A DNA stretch of 64,000 bases from positions 16,353,808 through 16,417,807 of the forward strand of contig NC_088315.1 of the NCBI RefSeq assembly GCF_910592395.1, in the 5' to 3' direction. The notes below the pieces were generated by a model that was not told the origin of the DNA, did not search any database, and saw only the letters and a program-made list of their open reading frames with translations. Below, piece by piece: positions 1 to 8,489 of this stretch. Numbering within the stretch: the first letter of the stretch is position 1; each line of letters opens with the position of its first letter. Source of the stretch: Lineus longissimus (Eukaryota; Nemertea; Pilidiophora; Heteronemertea; Lineidae). The translations under genes and the position numbers were made by a program.

Positions 1-62
1 TCGGTGATGAATATTTTACAATAGTAAACACATTTTTTGGTTTTAAACAAACTAAATTCACC

Positions 63-380
63 ATGAAAGGAAAGTACTACTCCACCAAGCCACTTAACTT
101 TTACAGAACAGAACTATTTTTAAGATCAAATTTGGTTGATAAAGCTAAGACCCTCTACAACAATAAACCTTCTGACATTTTATGTATCGTTCCTGTTGAA
201 GATGGTGATCAGATACAATACCAGAGATATGAACTCAATTGCAAGAAAATAGTTAACAAAAAATGTACAAATCAAGTCAAATTTGAAATCACTGATGAGA
301 ATGGTAAAATAGTTAATTTCAGAGGTAGCTCAATTACTTTAAATTTTTCACTTGAAACTAAGAATAGTGTGTTTGAATGA
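63..380 (+). CDS. Small uncharacterised protein of the virus-like island
   Basis: This ORF of 105 residues begins at an ATG in good translation context (aattcaccATGA) and ends at 380, three bases before the stop of the convergent gene at 383. The protein is hydrophilic, with a motif PSDILC in the middle and a C-terminal half rich in short beta-like segments (VKFEITDENGK). There is no signal peptide or membrane segment. Proteins with this general layout occur in integrated aquatic DNA elements, sometimes as possible virion components, but I cannot name a family from the sequence alone. It is the only plus-strand gene of the island and converges on the four-to-five-gene minus-strand block. Confidence 0.5.
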   Translation: MKGKYYSTKPLNFYRTELFLRSNLVDKAKTLYNNKPSDILCIVPVEDGDQIQYQRYELNCKKIVNKKCTNQVKFEITDENGKIVNFRGSSITLNFSLETKNSVFE

Positions 381-382
381 TT

Positions 383-943
383 CTACTCCATTAAACTAAG
401 ATTACATGTTTTAGGAGTTGTGTAACACCCTTCTGGTTTAATACCCTTTAATTTACTACCTTCTTGTTTACTACCTTCTGGTACACCACCTTCTGGTACA
501 CCACCTTCTGGTTTACTACCTACTCGTACTTTCTTGTTAGTTTTAATCTTAGGATAGCAGTAAATGATGACTGCAAAACCAAATGCAGCTAAAATGACAT
601 ACAGTGTTGTACTCCTGGAACTTCCAGTATTTGTGGTAACCTCAGGCTCTGGTTGAGTTAAACTTTGTTCGGGTTCATCGTCTTTCCTGGGTTCATCGTC
701 TTTCCTGGGTTCATCTTCTTTCCCAGTAAACCTCTCCTTTTTTGACTTCTTGAATTCCTGAGATCTTTTACCTAATTCTCGAGACCATGCAATTTGTTTT
801 TCTGATCTTTCTCTCTTAATGCGAACTCTGTTCTCGGGACTTTGTCCAATGGGCTTTTCACTGTCTGTCACTCGAGCTATGCTCTCGGTCTCTGCTCTCT
901 GGACTTTGTCCTGATCCACTTCCATGTTCGGTTCCACTCCCAT
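383..943 (-). CDS. Low-complexity single-pass membrane protein of the virus-like island
   Basis: The predicted protein has 186 residues. The first 90 are charged and Ser/Glu/Lys-rich, with a repeated DDEPRK block. One hydrophobic segment follows (around residues 112-130, TTLYVILAAFGFAVIIYCY). The tail contains a PEGG/PEGS repeat (VPEGGVPEGGVPEG). The domain order suggests a type-II or tail-anchored membrane protein with disordered flanks. The start at 943 lies inside the 3' end of the 858-1739 ORF, in another frame, with 86 bases of overlap, so it could be an independent gene or a frameshifted extension of that ORF. No family is recognised. Confidence 0.45.
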   Translation of the reverse strand: MGVEPNMEVDQDKVQRAETESIARVTDSEKPIGQSPENRVRIKRERSEKQIAWSRELGKRSQEFKKSKKERFTGKEDEPRKDDEPRKDDEPEQSLTQPEPEVTTNTGSSRSTTLYVILAAFGFAVIIYCYPKIKTNKKVRVGSKPEGGVPEGGVPEGSKQEGSKLKGIKPEGCYTTPKTCNLSLME

Positions 944-1739
944 TTAATCTTATGAAATTTTCATTGGTGTTACCATCATTGCTGTCACAAATCGATTCAT
1001 TAGCAGATTTTGTTTCTTGACCATGTCCTAAAGTGATCAGTGTTGATGAGGCAAGAGCAGTTAGTGAACCCATTCTCAAACTCAACCATCCTAACCGCCT
1101 TTCAAGTTCATTTGTAACGATGTAATCATTTCTGAGGTCATGGTAAAGATCATCCTTGTCATCTATTGGTAATAACCACCTTGATAATTTAGTGTAAGCT
1201 TTAAGTACTGTCTTACCCAAAGAATCATTAAGTCTGGCAGCCATCTTTGTCTGGTAGATTCTGTGGTGTTTTAAGAGTTCCTTTTCTGTCATATTATCTA
1301 AGTCATTAAAAGTTAGTTGTTTATTAAGTAAATCCTTGCTTTTCCCAGTTGCAACTAAAATTTCTAAGTCTTGTTTAGCTTTAAGGCCAGTTTCAGTTAA
1401 ATTAGCTTTAAGGCCACTATCAGGTAAATTTTGTTGACAACTAGGGTTAACTAGACCTTGACTAGGGTTAACTAGACCTTGACTAGAACTGACTAAATTT
1501 GAACTAGTTAACGCCTTGTTAGAAGCTTGTTGCTTCGTAGTGTAATTCTGTTGGTAATTAGCAGTGTTCTGTTGAAAGTTAGCTGCATTCTGTTGGTAAT
1601 TAGTTGCAATGGGATTAGCTAGATTCGGACTAGAATTAACTGAATTTAAACTAGAATTAACTGGAGTCACTCCATTAACTGGGATTACTCCGATTTGTTT
1701 CATTTGCTGTTCAATTATCGTTGATGTCTGATTATTCAT
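858..1739 (-). CDS. Asn/Gln-rich uncharacterised protein of the virus-like island
   Basis: The predicted protein has 293 residues. The first 110 are low complexity, rich in Asn, Gln and Ser, with repeats of the type NYQQNAANFQQN and SQGLVNP. A predicted helical region follows at about residues 125-215 (for example MTEKELLKHHRIYQTKMAAR), then a weakly hydrophobic stretch (LRMGSLTALASSTLITLG) and a Ser/Gly/Glu-rich tail. The C-terminal half looks like a real folded domain and the N-terminus like a disordered, expanding repeat region. The start at 1739 is the first ATG of the open frame. It overlaps the next ORF (383-943) by 86 bases. No function can be assigned. Confidence 0.5.
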   Translation of the reverse strand: MNNQTSTIIEQQMKQIGVIPVNGVTPVNSSLNSVNSSPNLANPIATNYQQNAANFQQNTANYQQNYTTKQQASNKALTSSNLVSSSQGLVNPSQGLVNPSCQQNLPDSGLKANLTETGLKAKQDLEILVATGKSKDLLNKQLTFNDLDNMTEKELLKHHRIYQTKMAARLNDSLGKTVLKAYTKLSRWLLPIDDKDDLYHDLRNDYIVTNELERRLGWLSLRMGSLTALASSTLITLGHGQETKSANESICDSNDGNTNENFIRLNGSGTEHGSGSGQSPESRDREHSSSDRQ

Positions 1740-1817
1740 TTATTTAGAATGAAATCTTCATTGGTGACACCATCATCGATTCATATTGAACGGAAAATCC
1801 TTTACAGGAAAAGTCCT

Positions 1818-1861
1818 ACTTACCAGAAACTTACCAGAAACTTACCAGAAACTTACCAGAA
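1818..1861. repeat. Tandem repeat, 4 x 11 bp
   Basis: Four exact head-to-tail copies of an 11-base unit (acttaccagaa) lie in the gap between the 858-1739 and 1871-2830 ORFs. This is the intergenic counterpart of the coding minisatellites in the neighbouring genes. Confidence 0.9.
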
Positions 1862-1870
1862 AGAGGATAT

Positions 1871-2830
1871 CTAGATCCTGGACAGAATTGCAAGGTCTAG
1901 ACTACATGGTAAAGGGTAACATTTACTGATATCTTGCACCTCTAATGCCTTCAATAAAATTTCACTTTGTTTATCGATTGCTTGTTCATTTTCATATTCA
2001 AGCCTGTAATTTTTGAAGAAAATACTTCCTAAGAAACCAGACCATAGAGAGTTCAAGTCAACCAGTCGGGCCTTATTAGTTGGATTCGGTTTCAATACTA
2101 CATAATCAATTTTCAATGCTTTAAATGCTTGGTGTAAAAACAGCTTGTAATTTATGGTAATTTTAACTCCACTGTAATGAAGATATTTGAGGAATGCCAA
2201 GAAAACCATTCTTAGATCTGTGAAATTTTCTTTGGTCAACTGAGGTTTACCAATTGCTCTGTTAATGAATTCAATTTCTAAATAAGTGTCACACTCTAGA
2301 CCAGGTAAAACATCATTGGGTATGAGTTTAACGAGACCAAATCGTAAGGCATTCAGGACTGTTTTTTCATAGCTGGCCGCACAGAGCCATTTTCTTGGAC
2401 TTGAGAAGTAAATCTTAATCCTACTTTCATTAAAATGTTTCAAATCATTTACCATTAAATCTGACAGACGTGTCTGGCGAAGGTTTATGATGACGTGGTC
2501 AAAGTAACGTGTTTTGTTCTCAATAGTGATTTCTGGATTCTTAAAGTCATCACTGTAAGTGGTCGAATTGCAATTCCTGCAGTATTTGTAGAGTTGCTTG
2601 GCAGGCCTGTCAAAATTCAGTTTTTTCTGGCATTCAAAAAGTGTCCATCGTTTGCAGTTATGGCACAATTGAGCATCACTTCCTGTGAATGTATCATACA
2701 GTTTCATAGGTGTTACCTGGTTCATAGGTGTTACCTGTTTCATAGGTGTTACCTGATTCATAGGTGTTACCTGGTTAATTTGACTGAAATACTTCTCTAA
2801 AGAGACATAACTGTACATTCTTTCACTCAT
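1871..2830 (-). CDS. Zinc-ribbon-like uncharacterised protein of the virus-like island
   Basis: The predicted protein has 319 residues. After a short N-terminus comes a run of six-residue repeats (QVTPMN/QVTPMK, residues about 19-42). Next is a four-cysteine cluster with CxxC spacing (CHNC...C...CRNC, residues about 56-88) that could bind zinc. The remaining 230 residues look globular and mixed helix/strand, with no motif I recognise. A nucleic-acid-binding or replication-associated role is possible for a zinc ribbon in a virus-like island, but that is inference. The start at 2830 is the first ATG of the frame and faces the small zinc-ribbon gene at 2852-2995. Confidence 0.5.
   Translation of the reverse strand: MSERMYSYVSLEKYFSQINQVTPMNQVTPMKQVTPMNQVTPMKLYDTFTGSDAQLCHNCKRWTLFECQKKLNFDRPAKQLYKYCRNCNSTTYSDDFKNPEITIENKTRYFDHVIINLRQTRLSDLMVNDLKHFNESRIKIYFSSPRKWLCAASYEKTVLNALRFGLVKLIPNDVLPGLECDTYLEIEFINRAIGKPQLTKENFTDLRMVFLAFLKYLHYSGVKITINYKLFLHQAFKALKIDYVVLKPNPTNKARLVDLNSLWSGFLGSIFFKNYRLEYENEQAIDKQSEILLKALEVQDISKCYPLPCSLDLAILSRI
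2705..2776. repeat. Coding minisatellite, 4 x 18 bp
   Basis: Four units of 18 bases (cataggtgttacctgNtt) sit in the reading frame of the 1871-2830 ORF and encode alternating QVTPMN and QVTPMK. They differ at only one or two positions. Unit length is a multiple of three, so expansion or contraction keeps the frame open. Confidence 0.9.
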
Positions 2831-2851
2831 GATTTAGAATAAAAGAAATCA

Positions 2852-2995
2852 TTAAGTAGTAAACTTGCTTTTATTCTTGTGACATTTCGAGCACTTGACC
2901 AGTAGATATCTGTGTCCATTTGAAGTAATGTGATGAGTTAACTTCCCCGAATTACCTGTAATTTCCTTACATCTAAGGAAATAAATCTTTTTCAT
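2852..2995 (-). CDS. 47-residue zinc-ribbon-like protein
   Basis: A short ORF starts at the ATG at 2995 and ends at TAA 2852-2854. The protein is Lys-rich with a Cys at residue 9, a central SNGHRY segment and a CSKC pair at residues 35-38, followed by a basic tail. This arrangement resembles very small zinc-ribbon proteins found in phages, giant viruses and Polinton-like elements (DUF5679-type), though only three cysteines are obvious. It lies in tandem between two other minus-strand ORFs, 21 bases from the 1871-2830 start. Assignment to a family is tentative. Confidence 0.45.
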   Translation of the reverse strand: MKKIYFLRCKEITGNSGKLTHHITSNGHRYLLVKCSKCHKNKSKFTT

Positions 2996-3001
2996 ATTTA
3001 A

Positions 3002-3478
3002 TTAGCAGAGACAATAAGTAAGTAATAGGGATAACTCAAGTAATAGGGAAACTTGTAGTTTTATCCATGTTACGTATTTTAGTAAGTTTGGTAGATTTGG
3101 AATAATCCCAAAGACCCCCAGTGTTAACAGAAATTTTTCCATGTTGGGTTTTTGGTAGTGTTTGTGGGTTAAAACAATGAATTCTTGACAAATGTACATG
3201 AATAATGATGAAGGGTGAAGTTTTTTTCCCAAATTCCTAGAAAAGTCGTAGGATAGTCGTACATTCGTTTCCCTATTACTGTAGTGCTCATTAAAAAACT
3301 TAGGGTGGTTGATGCTTCCTTGGCTAATTTGTGTTTGAAGCAGTGTTTTGAGAGCCTCAAACTTCTGAAGTGAGCTGTGTGCATGGTTTCCACATTTTAG
3401 TGCAACCCGAGGGAACTTTGGCAGAGCATCTTGGTTGCGTGTCCAAAACACTCCACTCTCAGAACGAGGCTTATGCAT
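3002..3478 (-). CDS. Uncharacterised protein with hydrophobic C-terminus
   Basis: The ORF encodes 158 residues. It begins MHKPRSESG, and the first 100 residues are hydrophilic and His/Asn/Ser-containing. The last 45 are strongly hydrophobic (IIPNLPNLLKYVTW then LLLELSLLLTYC), suggesting one or two membrane segments. It is the last gene before the island's right edge at about 3522. No family is recognised. It could have lost its true C-terminus, because the frame ends in a hydrophobic Leu/Cys run. Confidence 0.35.
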   Translation of the reverse strand: MHKPRSESGVFWTRNQDALPKFPRVALKCGNHAHSSLQKFEALKTLLQTQISQGSINHPKFFNEHYSNRETNVRLSYDFSRNLGKKLHPSSLFMYICQEFIVLTHKHYQKPNMEKFLLTLGVFGIIPNLPNLLKYVTWIKLQVSLLLELSLLLTYCLC

Positions 3479-3977
3479 TTTCCATTTAAAAGTTGACTTT
3501 ACGGTACCAAGGTATTTTAGAATAAGTTATTTACTAAGATCTTTCTTGCCAATTTTTTCCAATAAATAGCTAATTTAATAAGTAATCAAATTCTAACTTA
3601 ATTGGTAAGATGTTGGTCCTGGGTGATGAAGAAGATGCCTTTTTCTCTCAAATAACCATCGTTTTCTCTTATTAAGTGTTTTACAAAACCTTTAATTGTT
3701 GTTATAAAGAAACATGTACATTATGCATTCATTATTCTGATGAAATAGGCCAAAATACTGAAAATACTCATTTTCGACGAAAATGAAAAAATGATACGGG
3801 CCTTAAAGGGTTTCAAAACCCTTTCCGGCACAGTCACTTTAAAATCGTATGCTAAACCATCTAGTACTGCATATCTGACCACAGCTGGTCATACATAACC
3901 GTAGCCCGATTGAATTGTAAGAATGTCCATGGTGCAAGAATATTACCCCCTGGTTCAACTATCCGTACAGCGACCCG

Positions 3978-4794
3978 TGTGAAGGCCATTTTTCAAGTTT
4001 ACATGTTTCAAATTTGCCGCCTTAAACTTTTAAGTTATGTTAGGTATGTGTGGTCTTCCCTACTTCTAAAAAGGGTGTTTTTCCAAGATGGTGGATAGGG
4101 CCAAAGTGGTTTTCCCTATCTCTTTGTAATCTACTGATATCACAAACATCTTTGGCCAAAGTGGCCCAGTTCGTTAGTTTTGTGTTCTGTGGAGTCATGG
4201 TCAGGCTCTAGGTCGTTAAACATTCTGTAAGTAATATTGTTTTCTATGTATTTTAGGCCCTTTTGTTTACCCTGTATTTTCTCATGTGCTTTACATGCAT
4301 TCATGTACTGTGTCATGTGTGTGTGTGGGGGGGGGGGGGGGTGTATTGAAGTAGTTCTTCCTATTTATGTTACAAGACCTTTGTTTTACACCTGTTCTAG
4401 TCCGTTTAACTCATGTTTGGGTTGTATGTGGGTCACGTGATTATGCAATCTTTGGGGAGCCTGTTGTGTTAGTTTGAGCACAGTTGTTGGCATTGGGCCA
4501 ATTGTTACGTAATTTAGGTAACTCTGTGTCTCTATGAGCATTGGGCTCCAGTATTGGCTCTTTCAATTATAATGGTAATTACGTGGTGTGTATTCAACTT
4601 TGGCACTGGGCCAGGGGACAGTTCTTGAGGTCATCGTTGTTGTTGTCATTGCTTGAATGTGTTTCTTCCTTTGTTTACTTTCTGTATCGTCACTTATTTG
4701 TTTTTCTACTTTTTTCAGTAAACCGTATCAATAGAACCTGGACTTGTTGTTCATTCTTTGGTGCGCGTTTGAGGCAGACCCCATGGCTCCCACA
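3978..4794 (+). repeat. BEL/Pao left LTR
   Basis: The 817-base LTR begins TGTGAAGG and ends CCCACA. It contains a run of 15 or so G residues at about 4327 and matches the right LTR except for a few substitutions and the 717-base insertion carried only by the right copy. Confidence 0.88.
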
Positions 4795-4922
4795 TCGTTT
4801 AAGAATTACGACGCTGACGCTTGAGGACATCAACCAGGTCTAAGGAGACACGTTGGAATCGTCAAGGTCAAGGTTTCGGCAGTTTCGATAAACGGTTACG
4901 ACTACGGTATAGGATACTGGCT

Positions 4923-7900
4923 ATGGCCGATTTGGATAAGCCCATTCGTCGGGGCTCTCGGGATCGAAGGCCTTCGCAGAAGGTGATCGAGAATCAGCTG
5001 CAGGCAATGAAGTCTGCTCGCAAGTCATCAGTGAGGAAGCAAGCCAAGGAGCTTTTCGACGAGGCTAAGACGCCGTCACAGCTTGCCCAGGGTGACGATG
5101 AGACCGAGCCTGAAGATGAGGAGTCCATCAAGTGGGATGGGGCTCAGGGCATGACTGAGGCCATGGAAGTGTTTCAGGACATCATGAGGAAACAGAATAC
5201 GATCACGGAAGCTCTGGTGAGGCAAAACCTGAGAACCACACTGCCAGCTCGCAACATCCCTGTGTTCTCTGGCGATCCGATGGAGTTCAGGCTTTTCATT
5301 CGGGCCTTTGAGCACGGTGTCATCGACAAGACGGAGAACCCGAAGGATCACATATACTACCTGGAGCAGTACACCACGGGTGAGCCTCAGGAGCTCGTGA
5401 GGAGCTGTATACACATGAACCCAGCTCGAGGCTTTGATCGGGCCATGGAGCTTCTGAAGGAAAACTTTGGAGACGAGTATCGGATCTCAACGGCGTATGT
5501 TGAGAAAGCAATGGGATGGCCCAACATCAAAGCAGAGGACGCAGCAGGCACCAAGAGGTTTGCGCTATTCCTTCTTGGCTGCCTCAATACCATGAAGGAC
5601 ATCGATTACATGCAGGAGCTTGATCATCCGAAGAACCTACGGGAACTGCAGTCCAAGCTACCCTTCAAGATGCGGTCAGGATGGAGAGCTCGAGCGTTGG
5701 ACATAACTGACTCTGAGTGTAATCGTCGAGTCAGGTTTGAGGACTTCGTGAAGTTCATTAACAAGCAGTCGCGCTTGCTGAACGAGCCCGTCTTCGGCTG
5801 TATCGTGGAGAAAGACGTTGAGAAATCGAAATCAAACTTCAAGAAGCGTTCAAACCCCAAGTCCAAGGAAAGCTTTGCCACGATCGGAAGCGTCAGTGCC
5901 GGGTCAAGTTCAAGTTCCAGTTCGAGTAAGATTGCTGCCAAGCCAGAGAGCCAATCCACCGCCTCCGATAAGTCGTGTTTGTTCTGCCAGGGCAACCACA
6001 CCTTGGAAGTCTGCAGACGCCTACGTTACAAGCCAAACTCTGAGAGGATCAAGTTTCTGCAGTCCCATAACCTTTGTTTCGGTTGTTTGACTCTGGCCAG
6101 TGATGGACATGTCAGTAAAACCTGCGTAAAGAGACTCAAGTGCGAGTTATGTTCAGGGTCCCATCCAACCGTGTTACATAGGGCTGAGAGCGCGGATGCT
6201 AAGCCAGCGGACATCAAGAACAGTTCTACTTCTACAGCTATGTCAGATTGCGCTATGTCTACAGTTCCGGTGACAGTGAAGGCGATCAGCAGCAGTAAGG
6301 AGGTCAGGACTTACGCGTTTCTTGACACTGGCAGTACAGCTTCATTCTGCACTGAGAGGCTGATGAAACGTCTTAATCTGAGAGGATCAAAGGTGAAGAT
6401 TAACCTGTCAACCATGTCGGATCAGTCAAAGCCGACAACCAGTTACTTGTTGAAAGGACTTGAAGTTAGCGGCCTCAATACTGGTGTTTTCACGGAACTC
6501 CCTGAGATGTACACGCAGCCTAAGTTGCCCGTCTCAAAAGATGACATTCCCAAGCAGGAGGACATTGACCAATGGCATTATCTCAGCAGAGTAAGCATTC
6601 CTGAGATAGATGCTGACATCGATTTGTTGATTGACTCGAACGCACCAAAGGCTATGGAGCCTTGCGAGATCATTCTTAGTCAGGAGAATGGTCCTTACGC
6701 TATTAGAACTCTGTTAGGCTGGTCAGTGAATGGCCCAGTGAAACCCGACAAGCCCTCAGATGAGCTCAGCAGCTTTCACGTCTCCATCAAGAAAGTGAGC
6801 AACCTAGAGGAGCAGCTTCATCAGTACTTTAATCAGGACTTCAGTGAGCAACTGGCAGATGATGAGAAGGAGTTATCACGTGATGATCAGAGGTTCTTGG
6901 AGTTAGCTGAGAGCTCTAAACGTATGGAGGATGGTCATTACGTCCTTGGTCTTCCCTTCAAGAGTGATTCTGTCATCATGCCGAATAACAGATCACAAGC
7001 GGAGCAGCGTGCCGCGACTCTGGCTAAGAAGTTCGCCAGGAATGATGAGTTCTGTGAGGAGTACAAAGCCTTTATGAGCAATGTACTGTCTAAGGGCTAT
7101 GCTCGAGAAGTGCCGGTGGAGCAGTTGAACCAACGTGATGGTAAAACGTGGTACCTGCCTCACCACGGGGTGTACCATCCAAAGAAGAAGAAGCTTCGAG
7201 TTGTCTTTGATTGTGCTGTGAGGTTTGGAGGGATGTCTCTCAACGATCAACTACTACAGGGTCCGAACCTCACCAACACTCTCGTCGGCACCCTGTTGAG
7301 GTTTAGGCAGGACAGCGTTGCAGTCATGAGTGATGTCGGGTCTATGTTCTATCAGGTCCGTGTTCCACCTGATCAAGCCAGCTTCCTGAGGTTCCGGTAC
7401 TGGAAAGATGGAGACACCTCCGGCCCTCTCGTTGAGTACCAGATGATGGTCCATCTGTTTGAAGCATCATCGTCGCCTAGCTGTGCCAATTACGCCCTCA
7501 GACAAACCGCTTTGGACAATCAGGAACTGTATGAGAAGAATGTCACAGACACGCTGCTGAAGCACATGTACGTCGATGACTGTCTACGGAACCAGCCCAG
7601 TGATGAGAGTGCTATCCCCTTGGTTGCAAACGTGATCGAGCTGTGCTCCAAGGGTGGATTCAAGCTGACGAAATGGACAAGTAATAGTAGGCCTGTCCTT
7701 GAATCGGTGCCTATCGATGACAGGGCCAAGGGTATGAAGGACATTGACCTAGATAAGGACAATATCCCACTCGAGAGGGCGCTAGGGGTCCAGTGGGACC
7801 CGGAGACGGATAGGTTCGGCTTCAAGACTGTAGACAAGGATAAGACACCAACACGTCGCAGCATCTTATCGGTAATAAGCTCCGTGTTTGATCCAATCGG

Positions 7901-7931
7901 CTTCCTTTCACCGTTCATTCTGAAAGCCTAG
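4923..7931 (+). CDS. BEL/Pao polyprotein: Gag, protease, reverse transcriptase (stops early)
   Basis: The frame is open from 4821; the ATG at 4923 (MADLDKPIRRG, good context) is preferred because the upstream residues look untranslated. Domains in order are: charged N-terminus; DUF1759-type Gag region (FSGDPMEFRLF onward); Cys/His knuckles (CLFCQGNHTLEVC, CFGC, CELC); a retroviral-type aspartic protease with the LDTGSTASF active site; and a Pao-type reverse transcriptase with VMSDVGSMFYQV and the catalytic YVDD (HMYVDDCL). The frame ends at a TAG (7929-7931) after SPFILKA. Related polyproteins continue here into the RNase H-like region, and the downstream ORF is in the same frame, so this TAG is a point nonsense mutation rather than a natural end. 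Confidence 0.85.
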   Translation: MADLDKPIRRGSRDRRPSQKVIENQLQAMKSARKSSVRKQAKELFDEAKTPSQLAQGDDETEPEDEESIKWDGAQGMTEAMEVFQDIMRKQNTITEALVRQNLRTTLPARNIPVFSGDPMEFRLFIRAFEHGVIDKTENPKDHIYYLEQYTTGEPQELVRSCIHMNPARGFDRAMELLKENFGDEYRISTAYVEKAMGWPNIKAEDAAGTKRFALFLLGCLNTMKDIDYMQELDHPKNLRELQSKLPFKMRSGWRARALDITDSECNRRVRFEDFVKFINKQSRLLNEPVFGCIVEKDVEKSKSNFKKRSNPKSKESFATIGSVSAGSSSSSSSSKIAAKPESQSTASDKSCLFCQGNHTLEVCRRLRYKPNSERIKFLQSHNLCFGCLTLASDGHVSKTCVKRLKCELCSGSHPTVLHRAESADAKPADIKNSSTSTAMSDCAMSTVPVTVKAISSSKEVRTYAFLDTGSTASFCTERLMKRLNLRGSKVKINLSTMSDQSKPTTSYLLKGLEVSGLNTGVFTELPEMYTQPKLPVSKDDIPKQEDIDQWHYLSRVSIPEIDADIDLLIDSNAPKAMEPCEIILSQENGPYAIRTLLGWSVNGPVKPDKPSDELSSFHVSIKKVSNLEEQLHQYFNQDFSEQLADDEKELSRDDQRFLELAESSKRMEDGHYVLGLPFKSDSVIMPNNRSQAEQRAATLAKKFARNDEFCEEYKAFMSNVLSKGYAREVPVEQLNQRDGKTWYLPHHGVYHPKKKKLRVVFDCAVRFGGMSLNDQLLQGPNLTNTLVGTLLRFRQDSVAVMSDVGSMFYQVRVPPDQASFLRFRYWKDGDTSGPLVEYQMMVHLFEASSSPSCANYALRQTALDNQELYEKNVTDTLLKHMYVDDCLRNQPSDESAIPLVANVIELCSKGGFKLTKWTSNSRPVLESVPIDDRAKGMKDIDLDKDNIPLERALGVQWDPETDRFGFKTVDKDKTPTRRSILSVISSVFDPIGFLSPFILKA

Positions 7932-8489
7932 CTGATTTTGCAGGACTTGTGCCGTCTCAAGATAGGATGGGATGACGACATTCCCGAGGAGCACTTGTCT
8001 AAGTTGCAGAGATGGTTGTCTGATCTACCGAAAGTCTCGAACTTCAAAACAGACAGATGTGTCAAGCCGAAAGACTTTGACAACATTGTGTCTTCCCAGT
8101 TGGTACACTTTAGCGACAGTAGCGAGGTTGGATACGGGGTGGTATCGTACCTCAGGTTGGTGAATGGCGACAGAAGGATTCACTGCTGTTTGCTGCTCAG
8201 CAAGTCTCGTGTTGCGCCGCTCAAGCAGATAACGATGCCTAGGATGGAGTTAGCAGCCGCCACTGTCGCCGTTCGCGTGGATAGGATGCTTAGGAAGGAG
8301 ATAGATCTGCCAGTAGACCGGTCGATCTTCTTTACGGACAGTACTGCTGTCATGAAGTACATCAGGAACAGAGGAACCCGATTCAAGACATTTGTAGCCA
8401 ATCGACTGGCGATTATCCACGACGGATCCGATGCTTCGCAGTGGTGTTACATAGACACCAAGAGTAACCCAGCAGATCATGCTTTTTGA
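7932..8489 (+). pseudogene. BEL/Pao RNase H-like (peptidase A17/Pao) region
   Basis: This continues the polyprotein in the same frame after the TAG at 7929. It contains LVHFSDSSEVGYG (first catalytic Asp of the RNase H-like fold), ITMPRMELAAA (Glu) and IFFTDSTAV (Asp), the usual order for BEL/Pao. The frame ends at TGA after NPADHAF, where relatives continue into the tether and integrase. The next piece lies in another frame, so a small indel occurred at about 8485. Confidence 0.8.

Larger units (their letters stand above)
1..3522. other. Virus-like or Polinton-like gene island (left end outside window)
   Basis: Six closely packed intronless ORFs cover nearly all of this stretch: one on the plus strand (63-380) and five on the minus strand. 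Gene density and strand bias are unlike the rest of the window and resemble an integrated large DNA element such as a Polinton/adintovirus-type element or other endogenous DNA virus. No polymerase, integrase, capsid or ATPase gene is visible, so the family cannot be assigned. The right edge is placed at 3522-3527, because from there the sequence matches the segmental unit (42045 and 52691 onward). No clear terminal repeat is seen at this edge. What is seen: ORF packing and the boundary. What is inferred: viral or Polinton origin. Confidence 0.45.

Noticed and set aside
4541-4843. 100-codon ORF in the BEL left LTR (also at 11200)
   Set aside because: It is LTR sequence, repeated only because the LTR is; no domain is recognised.
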